Assembly: GCA_964462985.1 (NCBI GenBank)
Contig: CAYXAA010000009.1
Location: 62,001-126,000 of the forward strand
DNA length: 64,000 bases
Source of the DNA: CAYXAA01 sp964462985
GTDB taxonomy: Bacteria; Pseudomonadota; Alphaproteobacteria; Rhizobiales; Stappiaceae
Direction of reading: 5' to 3'
The stretch's first letter is position 1; the number at the start of each line of letters is the position of its first letter. Positions 53,794 to 63,274 of the stretch are shown here, one piece after another. Below the pieces are notes generated by a model. That model was not told the origin of the DNA, searched no databases, and saw only the letters and a program-made list of their open reading frames with translations. The position numbers and the translations under genes are program-made.

Positions 53794-54795
53794 ATGGCTC
53801 GAACCATAGTCTTCGTGCTGATGGCACTGGTGGTGCAGAACGTCGCGACCGTGGCTGCAGCCGCGGAGTTCACGGTCAGGGCGGTCGCCATTCCGGAGAT
53901 GAAGGCGGTGTTCGGCCAGGTACAAAGTCGTACCGTGGTGCCGGCGCGTGCCCGTATCGGCGGCACGATCCGCGATATCGGCGTTTCGGAAGGAGATGAG
54001 GTAAAGGAAGGCCAAGTCATAGGCACTGTGGTCGACGAGAAGATCGCGCTGGAGCTTGCTGCGGCGGAGGCGAAGATCCGCGAGGTGCGCTCTCAACTCG
54101 ATAACGCCCGGACTGAACTTGAACGTGCGGAGCAGCTGCTGTCACGCGGGGTCGCACCGCAAGGCCGCGTCGACCTGGCGCAGACCCAGTTCGAGGTGGC
54201 AACGAACCAGCTCGTCGCAGCGGAATCCGCGCGGGCCGTGATCGAGCAGCAGGTGCTGGAGGGCGCTGTTCTGGCGCCCGCGACCGGGCGTGTCCTGAGG
54301 GTTCCCGTCACAGCTGGATCGGTCGTGCTGCCCGGCGAGGAGATCGCGCGGATCGCGAGCGGGCAATATTACCTGCGGTTGTCGCTGCCGGAGCGGCATG
54401 CTGCCGAGATCACCAGCGGCAGCAAGGTCCTGCTCGGCGTGCGCGGCCTGGCCGGCGGCTCTGATCCGCAGGCCGAGCAGGTGGGTGAGGTGGTCAAGGT
54501 TTATCCGGAAATTGCCGAGGGCCGTGTCATCGCCGATGTCATGGTCGATGGACTGGGGGACTATTTCGTCAACGAGCGCGCGTTGGTCTGGGTCGCCGTC
54601 GGCAGCCGATCCGCACTGACTGTTCCTGTCGAGGCGGTGAAGACCCGCCACGGCATTGATTACGTGATGCTCTCCACGGACGGCGGCATGATGGAAGTCT
54701 CAGTAATTCTCGGCGAGACGGTGGTGTTCGACGACGGGCCGCAAATCGAGGTGCTCACCGGATTGCGCGAGGGCGACAGGGTGCTCGTTCCATGA
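53794..54795 (+). CDS. RND efflux periplasmic adaptor subunit
   Basis: 333 residues. Signal peptide (TIVFVLMALVVQNVATVAAAA), lipoyl halves (ARIGGTIRDIGVSEGDEVKE and APATGRVLRVPVTAGSVV) flanking a coiled-coil hairpin, then beta-barrel and membrane-proximal domains. Membrane fusion protein for the RND pump; 4-bp overlap with the pump start. No outer-membrane factor gene is present nearby. Confidence 0.88.
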   Translation: MARTIVFVLMALVVQNVATVAAAAEFTVRAVAIPEMKAVFGQVQSRTVVPARARIGGTIRDIGVSEGDEVKEGQVIGTVVDEKIALELAAAEAKIREVRSQLDNARTELERAEQLLSRGVAPQGRVDLAQTQFEVATNQLVAAESARAVIEQQVLEGAVLAPATGRVLRVPVTAGSVVLPGEEIARIASGQYYLRLSLPERHAAEITSGSKVLLGVRGLAGGSDPQAEQVGEVVKVYPEIAEGRVIADVMVDGLGDYFVNERALVWVAVGSRSALTVPVEAVKTRHGIDYVMLSTDGGMMEVSVILGETVVFDDGPQIEVLTGLREGDRVLVP

Positions 54796-57700
54796 AGCTC
54801 GGCATCGCAGGCGGCCTGACGCGCGTCTTCGTTGCGTCGCCCCTCACTCCCCTGTTCCTGCTTGCTTCCTTCGCGCTTGGTCTCATCGCTCTCGTCACGC
54901 TGCCGCGCGAAGAAGAGCCACAGATCTCCGTCCCGATGGTCGATATCCATGTCGAGGCGAACGGATTGAAGGCGGAAGACGCCGTTAAGCTGATCACGGA
55001 GCCGTTGGAGACGATTATCAAGAGCATTGACGGCGTCGAGCACGTCTATTCGCAGACCCGGGATGATGGTGCCCTGGTCACCGCACGCTTCCTGGTCGGA
55101 ACCAGTGCCGACACCGCAGTGCTGCGCATTCATGACAAGGTGCGCGCCAATATGGATCGCATCCCCGTTGGTGTTCCCGAGCCACTGATCGTCGGCCGCG
55201 GCATCGACGACGTTGCCATCGTGGTAGTCACCCTGACCCCGAAGCCGGAGGCGTCCTCACGCTGGACAGCGAACGGGCTGACGCGGCTCGCACGTGAACT
55301 CCAGGTCGAGGTGGCAAAACTGCCGGATATCGGACTGACCTATATCGTCGGCGGACAGCCCGAGGAGCTTCGCATCGAGCCGGACCCGGAGAAGCTTTCA
55401 CTCTATGGCATTACGTTGCAGCAACTCGCCGCCAAGGTGGACGGCGCCAACCGTTCCTTTCAGGCCGGTTCTGTGCGCGAGGAGGGCGAGCAGCGGACCC
55501 TCGTGGCCGGCCAGACGCTCCAGACGCTGAGTGAAATCGGCAACCTGCTTCTCACCGCACGCGACGGTCGGCCGGTTTACGTCCGCGACGTGGCCAGCGT
55601 CGTGCTCGCCACCGAGCCGAACGAGTCGCGCGTCAACGAAGTGCGAAAAACCGACGAGGGGCTGCAGCGCCTGCCTGCCGTCTCGCTGGCGATCGCCAAG
55701 CGGCCCGGGACAAACGCGGTCGTCATCGCCGAAAACATCATGCATCGGCTCGAGCAGGTCCGAGGCCAGATCTTCCCTGAAAACATCGAAATGACGATCA
55801 CCCGTGACTACGGAAAAAGTGCTGACGAGAAGGCGAACGAGCTGCTCTTTCATCTCGGTCTCGCCACCGTCTCGATCGTGCTCCTGGTCGCGGTCTCGAT
55901 CGGCTGGCGGGAGGCGCTGGTGGTCGCGGTCGTCATACCGACGACGATCCTGCTGACGCTTTTTGCTTCCCGGATCATGGGCTATACGCTGAATCGCGTC
56001 AGCCTGTTCGCCCTCATCTTCTCGATCGGTATCCTGGTCGACGATGCCATCGTCGTGATCGAGAACATCGCGCGACACTGGGCGATGAGGGACGACCGGA
56101 GCCGGACTCAGGCTGCGATCGAGGCAGTCGCAGAAGTGGGCAATCCGACCATCGTCGCAACCCTTACGGTGATCGCCGCGCTGCTGCCGATGCTCTTCGT
56201 GTCCGGGATGATGGGACCCTACATGAGCCCGATTCCGGTCAATGCCTCGGCAGCAATGCTGTTCTCCTTCTTCGTCGCCGTGATGCTGACGCCATGGCTG
56301 ATGCTGAAGCTGGCGGGCGGCGAGGCGGGGGCGAGCCATGGCCATGGTGATAGGCATGGCGGTCGCCTCGGCCGGGCCTATGTCGCGGTGGCGCGGCCGA
56401 TCCTGAGATCGCGTGCGCGTGCTTGGACCTTCCTACTGGTGGTTGGCCTTGTCACGATTGGTTCGCTCGGGCTGATCTACACAAGGGATGTAACGGTCAA
56501 GCTTCTGCCCTTCGACAACAAGACGGAACTGCAGGTGGTGGTCGACCTGCCGGAGGGCTCTTCGGTGGAGGCGACCGACCGCGTGCTGCAGCAGATCGTC
56601 GCCCGGCTGGCGGACGTGCCGGAGGTTGTCTCGTTCCAGACCTACGCGGGGACATCCGCGCCCTTCAATTTCAACGGTCTGGTTCGACACTACTACCTGC
56701 GTTCGTCACCTGAGCAGGGCGATGTACAGGTCAACCTCCTGCCAAAGGGCGAGCGCGAGCGCAGCAGCCATGATGTCGCCCTGGCCATCCGCGAGCGCCT
56801 TAGCAGCCTTGACATACCCCCGGGGACGGCTCTCAAGCTCGTCGAGCCGCCGCCGGGTCCACCGGTCATGGGCACGCTGCTTGCCGAAATTTACGGGCCA
56901 GATGCGGAAACGCGGCGCGCAGTGGCGACGAAAGTGCGCGAGACCTTCGACACCGTTCCCTTCATCGTCGACGTGGATGATTCCTTTGGCGTTCGACCAG
57001 TGCGGGTGCGGCTGCGAATCAATCAGGACAATCTTGAATATCACCGTGTGGAACAGGCCGATCTTTACGAGTCCGTTCGCTATCTCCATGCCGGCACCAC
57101 GGTTGGCTACTCGCATCGCGGCATGGGGCGTCCGCCGATCCCGATCCGGATTGCCCTCGCCAAGGGCGAGAAGGTGGTGGGCGAGCGGACGCTTGCCACG
57201 CCGATTCCTGCCAATGCGCTGCCCGGCGAGCGCGACATCGTCGAACTGGGCGATGTGGTGACGGTGGTACGCGAGCCAGCGTCCTACCCCATCTTCCGTC
57301 GGAATGGACGCGCCGCCGAGATGGTCACGGCCGAACTCGCCGGTGCGTTCGAGGCCCCGGTCTATGGGATGCTGGCCGTTGCCGAGGCGATCGAGGTCGC
57401 GGACTGGAACGATGTGCCAAAGCCGATCATCGCGCTCCACGGCCAGCCGGAGGACGAGTCCGTGCCAACCCTGCTGTGGGACGGAGAATGGGAGGTCACC
57501 TGGGTGACGTTCCGCGACATGGGCGCGGCGTTCATGGTGGCTATTCTCGGCATCTATATCCTGGTGGTGGCGCAGTTCGGCTCGTTCAAGCTGCCGTTGG
57601 TGATCCTGACGCCGATCCCACTCACCTTCATCGGCATCATGGTCGGCCATTGGCTCTTCGGCGCCCCCTTCTCGGCCACCTCGATGATCGGCTTCATCGC

Positions 57701-58058
57701 GCTTGCCGGCATCATCGTGCGCAACTCAATCCTTTTGGTGGATTTCATCCGCCATGCGCGCGCTGGGGAACGGCCTTTGGTTGAGGTGCTGCTCGAGGCC
57801 GGCGCCATCCGGTTCAAGCCGATCCTGCTCACCGCGGTTGCGGCCATGATCGGCGCCGCGGTGATCCTGACGGACCCGATCTTTCAGGGCCTTGCCATCT
57901 CGCTGCTGTTTGGCCTTGCCTCGTCGACGGTGCTGACCGTGCTTGTCATTCCCGCTATCTATGTTGCGCTAAGAGGCGTCGGCAGCGACGCCCCCGGGAT
58001 GCCGAACCAACCGTCCTCGCACGTGGATGCGGCCCACCCCACCACCGCGCCCACCTGA
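54792..58058 (+). CDS. RND family efflux permease (AcrB-type)
   Basis: 1088 residues, 12 transmembrane helices with two large periplasmic loops (about 40-335 and 570-880). RND signatures include FSIGILVDDAIVVIENIARH near 412 and AGIIVRNSILLVDFIRHARA near 973. A proton-motive-force-driven exporter; the DDA aspartates are in TM4. The substrate is unknown; the DUF2892 and BigR/SqrR-like neighbours hint at sulphur-related stress. No tolC-like gene follows. Confidence 0.9.
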   Translation: MKLGIAGGLTRVFVASPLTPLFLLASFALGLIALVTLPREEEPQISVPMVDIHVEANGLKAEDAVKLITEPLETIIKSIDGVEHVYSQTRDDGALVTARFLVGTSADTAVLRIHDKVRANMDRIPVGVPEPLIVGRGIDDVAIVVVTLTPKPEASSRWTANGLTRLARELQVEVAKLPDIGLTYIVGGQPEELRIEPDPEKLSLYGITLQQLAAKVDGANRSFQAGSVREEGEQRTLVAGQTLQTLSEIGNLLLTARDGRPVYVRDVASVVLATEPNESRVNEVRKTDEGLQRLPAVSLAIAKRPGTNAVVIAENIMHRLEQVRGQIFPENIEMTITRDYGKSADEKANELLFHLGLATVSIVLLVAVSIGWREALVVAVVIPTTILLTLFASRIMGYTLNRVSLFALIFSIGILVDDAIVVIENIARHWAMRDDRSRTQAAIEAVAEVGNPTIVATLTVIAALLPMLFVSGMMGPYMSPIPVNASAAMLFSFFVAVMLTPWLMLKLAGGEAGASHGHGDRHGGRLGRAYVAVARPILRSRARAWTFLLVVGLVTIGSLGLIYTRDVTVKLLPFDNKTELQVVVDLPEGSSVEATDRVLQQIVARLADVPEVVSFQTYAGTSAPFNFNGLVRHYYLRSSPEQGDVQVNLLPKGERERSSHDVALAIRERLSSLDIPPGTALKLVEPPPGPPVMGTLLAEIYGPDAETRRAVATKVRETFDTVPFIVDVDDSFGVRPVRVRLRINQDNLEYHRVEQADLYESVRYLHAGTTVGYSHRGMGRPPIPIRIALAKGEKVVGERTLATPIPANALPGERDIVELGDVVTVVREPASYPIFRRNGRAAEMVTAELAGAFEAPVYGMLAVAEAIEVADWNDVPKPIIALHGQPEDESVPTLLWDGEWEVTWVTFRDMGAAFMVAILGIYILVVAQFGSFKLPLVILTPIPLTFIGIMVGHWLFGAPFSATSMIGFIALAGIIVRNSILLVDFIRHARAGERPLVEVLLEAGAIRFKPILLTAVAAMIGAAVILTDPIFQGLAISLLFGLASSTVLTVLVIPAIYVALRGVGSDAPGMPNQPSSHVDAAHPTTAPT

Positions 58059-58257
58059 TCCGGAGGGCGGCGACGGGCTTGGTCCAATCCAAAACCATAA
58101 AGCTGGCTTTTGCGGCGCTTCGATCGATGCTGGCGTGCTCGCCGAGCGATCGCTGAAAGGCATTGAATGCTCTCGCCGCAGGTCGAGAGGCGGGGCCCGA
58201 AGACGGCAAGATCCTGCGGGCGAACTAAGAGATGACCTAGAGGGATAAAGAGAAAAT

Positions 58258-58333
<76 letters not shown>

Positions 58334-58568
58334 GGTGTCGGTCGCGCTCTTGACGAGGGAGACCGGAGCCGCGGTGATCGGCGACGCCAATGCCTTCCTG
58401 GCTGAGCGTCCGAGCACCGTGGTGCGCGCTATATATCGGGCCGGTTGGGCGCTGACAAGAGCAGCCTTCGATCTTTTTCCGCGGCTCGGCAGGACGCGGG
58501 TCGCCTGTTCAGGGGCGCAACTTCCGCAAAGCGGTGGTCGGTGCAGCGAAATTTCCTGACATTTGCGC

Positions 58569-58597
58569 TTGACCGGCATCGGTGCCGCGTCTAGGTT
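58569..58597 (+). promoter_or_regulatory. Possible promoter of the ilvBN leader
   Basis: TTGACC (58569-58574), 17-nt spacer, TAGGTT (58592-58597). Good -35 and spacing, poor -10; about 80 nt before the leader peptide. Confidence 0.35.
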
Positions 58598-58677
58598 TCC
58601 GGCAACCTTCGTGTGCGGCCCGCGCGGCGGAGGGGACCTACATCCCGAACGTGAACCCGCGTGACACAGAGGGTGCC

Positions 58678-58740
58678 GTGATCCGCTCGATCGCCACGCT
58701 GATCCTTATCGTACGAAGGCGCGCTGCCGGAGCGGGATAG
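58678..58740 (+). CDS. ilvBN leader peptide (Ile/Leu/Val-rich)
   Basis: 20 codons from GTG 58678 (AGAGGG upstream): MIRSIATLILIVRRRAAGAG. The run ATLILIV packs Leu-Ile-Leu-Ile-Val codons, products of the pathway below. An in-frame GTG at 58651 would lengthen it by nine residues. It precedes a hairpin pair ending in a T-tract terminator, so the classical attenuation layout is complete. Confidence 0.75.
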   Translation: MIRSIATLILIVRRRAAGAG

Positions 58741-58792
58741 TCCCGTTTCGACCGGTTCAGCGCGCGCCAGGCCTCCTCGGGGGCCTTTTTTT
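58719..58792 (+). terminator. ilvBN attenuator (antiterminator/terminator hairpins)
   Basis: GCGCGCTG (58719-58726) pairs with CAGCGCGC (58758-58765), with CGGGA/TCCCG inside. The terminator is AGGCCTCC (58769-58776) with GGGGGCCT (58779-58786), then seven T (58786-58792). The first hairpin's 3' arm lies just before the terminator stem, allowing competition. ilvB starts 73 nt later. Confidence 0.75.
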
Positions 58793-58865
58793 ATACCCAA
58801 CGCCCCGAAATGCACTCACCACCGGTCAGAGCCTCGAGCAAGACCGGGCAGCCAAGGAAAGAACG

Positions 58866-60632
58866 ATGAAACGGGAGATGACAGGCGCCGAAATGGTGCT
58901 GCAAGCCTTGAAGGACCAGGGTGTCCAACACGTCTTCGGCTACCCCGGCGGCGCCGTGCTTCCGATCTATGACGAGATCATCCAGCAGGATGACGTCTCC
59001 CATATCCTGGTGCGGCATGAGCAGGGCGCCGGTCATGCGGCCGAGGGCTATGCCCGCTCGACCGGCAAGCCGGGCGTCGTTCTTGTCACCTCGGGTCCCG
59101 GCGCCACCAACATGGTCACCGCGCTGACCGATGCGATGATGGATTCGATTCCGCTGGTCTGCATCACCGGTCAGGTTCCGACCCACCTGATCGGCAACGA
59201 CGCATTCCAGGAATGCGACACCGTTGGCATTACGAGGCCGTGCACCAAGCACAATTGGCTGGTAAAGCGGATCGAGGATCTGCCGCGTATCCTGCACGAG
59301 GCGTTTTACGTCGCGACCACGGGGCGCCCGGGACCGGTCGTCGTCGACATTCCCAAAGACATTCAGTTCGCCACCGGCGAATACGAGGGGCCGAAGAACA
59401 TTGCCCACAAGAGCTACCGTCCTCGGCTGAAGGGCGACTTGGCGGCGATCCGGCGCGCGGCCGAATTGATCGCCGGAGCAAAGCGGCCGGTGCTCTACAC
59501 CGGCGGTGGCGTCGTCAACTCCGGCGCCGCAGCGACGCAGCTGCTGCGGGAATTCGTCGAACTGACCGGCGTTCCGATCACGTCCACCCTGATGGGCCTC
59601 GGCGCCTATCCGGCCTCCGGCAGCTGCTGGCTCGGCATGCTGGGCATGCACGGCACCTACGAGGCCAACATGGCGATGCATGACTGCGACGTCATGGTCT
59701 GCATCGGCGCCCGGTTCGACGACCGCATCACCGGGCGCACCGATGCCTTTTCGCCAAATTCGGTGAAGGTTCATATCGATATCGACCCGTCGTCGATCAA
59801 CAAGACCATCTCAGTCGATGTCCCGATCGTCGGAGATGTTGCCCACGTCCTGGAGGATCTCGTCAGGATCTGGAGAACATCGTCGCTCTCCGTCGACAAG
59901 AATGCGCTCAAAACCTGGTGGATGCAGATCGAGGCCTGGCGCGCCCGCAAGTCCCTGGCCTATCGCCGGTCGAATGACTTCATCATGCCGCAATATGCGA
60001 TTGAGCGGCTGCACGCTGCGACCAAGGGCCGCGAAACCTATATCTCGACGGAAGTCGGCCAACATCAGATGTGGGCCGCCCAGTTTTTCGGCTTCGAGGA
60101 GCCGAACCACTGGCTTACGTCCGGGGGGCTCGGCACAATGGGCTACGGCCTGCCAGCGGCGATCGGGGCCCAAGTCGCCCATCCCGACGCCCTGTGCGTT
60201 GACATCGCCGGCGATGCATCCATCCTCATGAACATTCAGGAGCTTTCGACCGCGGTCCAGTTCGGGCTGCCGGTCAAGATTTTCATCCTCAACAACCAGT
60301 ACATGGGCATGGTGCGGCAGTGGCAGCAGCTGCTGCACGGCAACCGGCTGTCGCATTCCTACATGGACAGCCTGCCGGACTTCGTGAAGCTGGCGGAAGC
60401 CTACGGCGGCCACGGCATCCGGGTCGAGAAGCCCGACGAGCTCGACGACGCCATCGCCGAGATGATCGCGACCCCGAAGCCCGTGCTGTTCGACTGCCGG
60501 GTGGCCAACCTCGCCAACTGCTTCCCGATGATTCCGTCCGGCAAGGCGCACAACGAGATGTTGTTGCCCGACGAGGCCGACGACGAGGCAGTGGCAAATG
60601 CAATCGATGCCGAGGGCAAGGCGCTGGTTTAG
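58866..60632 (+). CDS. ilvB: Acetolactate synthase large subunit
   Basis: 588 residues. Thiamine-diphosphate enzyme for the first shared step of Ile/Val/Leu synthesis. Catalytic glutamate E52 in VRHEQGAGHAAEGYARS; ThDP/Mg motif in IAGDASILMNIQEL plus N in FILNNQYMGM; FAD-binding middle domain. AAGGAAAG precedes ATG 58866. Controlled by the leader and attenuator; followed by ilvN. Confidence 0.95.
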   Translation: MKREMTGAEMVLQALKDQGVQHVFGYPGGAVLPIYDEIIQQDDVSHILVRHEQGAGHAAEGYARSTGKPGVVLVTSGPGATNMVTALTDAMMDSIPLVCITGQVPTHLIGNDAFQECDTVGITRPCTKHNWLVKRIEDLPRILHEAFYVATTGRPGPVVVDIPKDIQFATGEYEGPKNIAHKSYRPRLKGDLAAIRRAAELIAGAKRPVLYTGGGVVNSGAAATQLLREFVELTGVPITSTLMGLGAYPASGSCWLGMLGMHGTYEANMAMHDCDVMVCIGARFDDRITGRTDAFSPNSVKVHIDIDPSSINKTISVDVPIVGDVAHVLEDLVRIWRTSSLSVDKNALKTWWMQIEAWRARKSLAYRRSNDFIMPQYAIERLHAATKGRETYISTEVGQHQMWAAQFFGFEEPNHWLTSGGLGTMGYGLPAAIGAQVAHPDALCVDIAGDASILMNIQELSTAVQFGLPVKIFILNNQYMGMVRQWQQLLHGNRLSHSYMDSLPDFVKLAEAYGGHGIRVEKPDELDDAIAEMIATPKPVLFDCRVANLANCFPMIPSGKAHNEMLLPDEADDEAVANAIDAEGKALV

Positions 60633-60735
60633 GGATTGCGACATCCCGGCGCCGAGGCTCCGCACAGCGGCCGGGATGGGCTGTCCGATTATTCTGCTGA
60701 TTGACCATGACCTTCTGAGCGAGAGATCCGCCCAC

Positions 60736-61308
60736 ATGAACGCACAGAACCTCGACGCCCCCTCGGCCTACTTCATGGCGCCGGTCAGCGACGTCGAAGA
60801 GACCCACACCCTGTCAGTGCTGGTCGACAACGAGCCCGGCGTCCTTGCCCGGGTGGTCGGCCTGTTCTCCGGCCGCGGCTATAACATCGACAGCCTGACC
60901 GTATCGGAGACCGAGCACGAGAAACACCTCTCCCGGATCACGATCGTGACGACGGGAACTGCGATGGTGATCGACCAGATCCGGCATCAACTAGAACGGC
61001 TGGTTCCGGTCCATCGTGTCACCGACCTGACCGTGCAGGCGAGGCTCGCCCGGCAGGAGAAGCCGCTGGAACGCGAACTGGCGCTCGTCAAGGTGGTTGG
61101 TGCTGGCGAAAAGCGGCTGGAGGCACTGCGCCTCGCCGATGCCTTCCGCGCCACGGTGATCGACGCCACCACCGAGCATTTCGTGTTCGAGATCACCGGG
61201 CGCACCAACAGGATCGAGCAGTTCATCGCGATCATGGGACCGCTCGGCCTCGTCGAGGTGTCACGCTCCGGCGTCGCGGCGCTGCAGCGCGGGCCGGAAG
61301 GGCTCTGA
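60736..61308 (+). CDS. ilvN: Acetolactate synthase small (regulatory) subunit
   Basis: 190 residues. N-terminal ACT domain (HTLSVLVDNEPGVLARVVGL, GRGYNIDSLTVSETE) and the ALS_ss_C domain. Activates the large subunit and confers valine feedback. ATG 60736 begins the first conserved stretch; 103 bp after ilvB. Same operon. Also known as ilvH in many annotations. Confidence 0.95.
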   Translation: MNAQNLDAPSAYFMAPVSDVEETHTLSVLVDNEPGVLARVVGLFSGRGYNIDSLTVSETEHEKHLSRITIVTTGTAMVIDQIRHQLERLVPVHRVTDLTVQARLARQEKPLERELALVKVVGAGEKRLEALRLADAFRATVIDATTEHFVFEITGRTNRIEQFIAIMGPLGLVEVSRSGVAALQRGPEGL

Positions 61309-61311
61309 CTG

Positions 61312-62067
61312 ATGGCCGGCGCGTCCAAGCTCTCCGTTAACGTCAACGCCGTGGCGATGCTGAGAAACCGGCGCGACCTGCCATGGCCGAGCGTGGTCGG
61401 CATGGCGCGGATCGCGCTCGCCGCCGGTGCGAAGGGGATCACGGTCCACCCGCGTCCGGACGAGCGTCACATCCGCAAGACCGACGTCGCAGAGCTGGCG
61501 GCGCTGATCCGGGACGAGTTCCCGGACAAGGAACTGTGCCTGGAGGGTTATCCGAGCCCGGACTTCCTCGACCTCGTCGAGCGTCACCGCCCCGCGCAGG
61601 TGCTCTATGTTCCCGACGATCCGGCGCAGCTCACATCTGACCACGGCTGGGACCTTGCCCGTCACGGGGCGCTGGTTCAGGCCGTGACGAAACAGACCAA
61701 GGCGTGGGACGTGCGGGTCTCGCTGTTCCTCAATGCTGATGCGACCACCCCCCCGCTCGCCGCCGAACTCGGCGCCGAGCGTATCGAGATCTACACCGGA
61801 CCCTACGGCGCCTGCCACAGTGACCCGGATGCGGCCGCCCGCGAGCTCGACAAGGTGGTGGCGACGGCGGAGGCGGCTCGTGCCGCCGGCCTCGGTGTCA
61901 ACGCCGGCCACGACCTCACGCTCGACAACCTGCCACCGCTGGTCGCCAGGATTCCGTACCTGCGCGAGGTCTCGATCGGCCATGGGTTCACTGCCGATGC
62001 ATTGATCTACGGTTTTGCCGAGGCGGTGCGGCTATATCGCAAGGCGTTGGGTGAGGTACCCGACTGA
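61312..62067 (+). CDS. pdxJ: Pyridoxine 5'-phosphate synthase
   Basis: 251 residues. Final condensing enzyme of DXP-dependent vitamin B6 synthesis. Motifs LSVNVNAVAMLRNRR near 7, GAKGITVHPRPDERHI near 43, GLGVNAGHDLTLDNLP near 196 and EVSIGHGFTADALI. Only 3 bp separate it from ilvN, so it probably shares the ilv transcript; B6 is the cofactor of the transaminases that finish the branched-chain pathway. Confidence 0.95.
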   Translation: MAGASKLSVNVNAVAMLRNRRDLPWPSVVGMARIALAAGAKGITVHPRPDERHIRKTDVAELAALIRDEFPDKELCLEGYPSPDFLDLVERHRPAQVLYVPDDPAQLTSDHGWDLARHGALVQAVTKQTKAWDVRVSLFLNADATTPPLAAELGAERIEIYTGPYGACHSDPDAAARELDKVVATAEAARAAGLGVNAGHDLTLDNLPPLVARIPYLREVSIGHGFTADALIYGFAEAVRLYRKALGEVPD

Positions 62068-62192
62068 GTTAAAGTGCCTTCTGCAAGTATTGAGGCGGAG
62101 TGGAACACTCTGTCGCCCTATACGTTTCACAATTGTGCGCGAAGATACTACGCAAGCTGCGATGGCGGGGGCTCTGATCCTGGAGACGTGCC

Positions 62193-63080
62193 ATGAGCAT
62201 CAAGCGAATCCTGGTCCCGGTGCCCGATACCATCAACCCGCAGCCGGAGATCGACCTGGCGCTTTCCGCCGCAACGTTTCTCGAAGCTCACGTCGAGGCG
62301 GATTTCATCTGGAATTCACCTCCGGCAATGACCCCGACGGTCGGTTACGCGTCCAGCCCGCGGATGGGGCAGCTGTCGGCTGACGTGGCGGCGCCGGCAC
62401 TCCATGAGACGCGGGAGCGGCAGGCGGGCGAAATTCGGGAGCGGTTCGTGCGTGCCTGCGGGATTGCCCAGGTGCCGCTGGTCGACCCAGGCATGACGAT
62501 CGACACCATGCCGAGTGCCCGGTGGCGCGAGACGGAGGGGCGGTACGCCGCCGTCACCGCCGAGAGAGCGGCTGCGTTCGACCTCATCGTTGCCGGCAGT
62601 GGGGCGGTCGGGCGGTCGCTGATGGAGGTCGCTGAAACCGCGCTGCTGGAAGCCGGTCGTCCGGTGCTGCTGACGCCGCTCAGCGAGCGGCAGGAGCGTA
62701 GTCTCAGCGATTCGCCGATGATTGCCTGGGAGGATAGCCCGCAATGCTGGCGGGCGGTCACCGCATCGGTGCCCTTTCTGCAGCGCGCAACATCCGTCCA
62801 GATCATCAGCATCGGCAAAAATGGTGCCTCCGCGCAGCGGTCCCTCGACGAAGTCGTTGACTACCTCGCCTGCCACGGCATCGCCGCGACAGCGCGGCAC
62901 GTCGATCCGCATTCGCTTTCGATCGGCGAAGCGCTGCTCGCTGAGGCATCCGAGCAGAATGCCGGCCTCCTGGTGATGGGCGCCTATTCGCACAGCCGGC
63001 TGCGGGAAATGCTGCTCGGCGGTGCCACTCGCCATGTGCTCGCCAACACGGCCGCGACACCTGTGCTGATGATGCACTGA
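62193..63080 (+). CDS. Universal stress protein, two-domain
   Basis: 295 residues, two UspA-like domains. The N-terminal domain (KRILVPVPDTINPQPE) is partly degenerate; the C-terminal one ends with LVMGAYSHSRLREMLLGGAT plus the TPVLMMH strand, the ATP-binding G-2X-G-9X-G-type region. Function in stress survival is known only for the family. Ends in a strong terminator. Confidence 0.88.
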   Translation: MSIKRILVPVPDTINPQPEIDLALSAATFLEAHVEADFIWNSPPAMTPTVGYASSPRMGQLSADVAAPALHETRERQAGEIRERFVRACGIAQVPLVDPGMTIDTMPSARWRETEGRYAAVTAERAAAFDLIVAGSGAVGRSLMEVAETALLEAGRPVLLTPLSERQERSLSDSPMIAWEDSPQCWRAVTASVPFLQRATSVQIISIGKNGASAQRSLDEVVDYLACHGIAATARHVDPHSLSIGEALLAEASEQNAGLLVMGAYSHSRLREMLLGGATRHVLANTAATPVLMMH

Positions 63081-63149
63081 CGCAAGCCTGCTTTGGAACG
63101 GCATCGGTTCGCGCGGGGAAGAGAGGAAGCTTGTCCGTGCGAACTCGGA

Positions 63150-63186
63150 CCCCGGCCCGCCTGGTGCGGGCCGGGGTTTTCCTTTT
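63150..63186 (+). terminator. Intrinsic terminator after the universal stress gene
   Basis: CCCCGGCCCGC (63150-63160), loop CTGGT, GCGGGCCGGGG (63166-63176): a perfect 11-bp stem followed by TTTTCCTTTT. It lies about 70 bp after the stop codon and separates this gene from the convergent matrixin gene. Confidence 0.85.
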
Positions 63187-63274
63187 GAATCGGCGCCGCA
63201 GCGATATCGGGCCCGCCCAAACCCGGTCGCTGGCCGGTTGCCAATAGCGGGTCTGACCGGCGTCTGCCGAGAGT

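Noticed and set aside
58081..58257. Small gene between the RND pump and tRNA-Lys
   Set aside because: Short overlapping frames on both strands only, without ribosome binding site or recognisable sequence.
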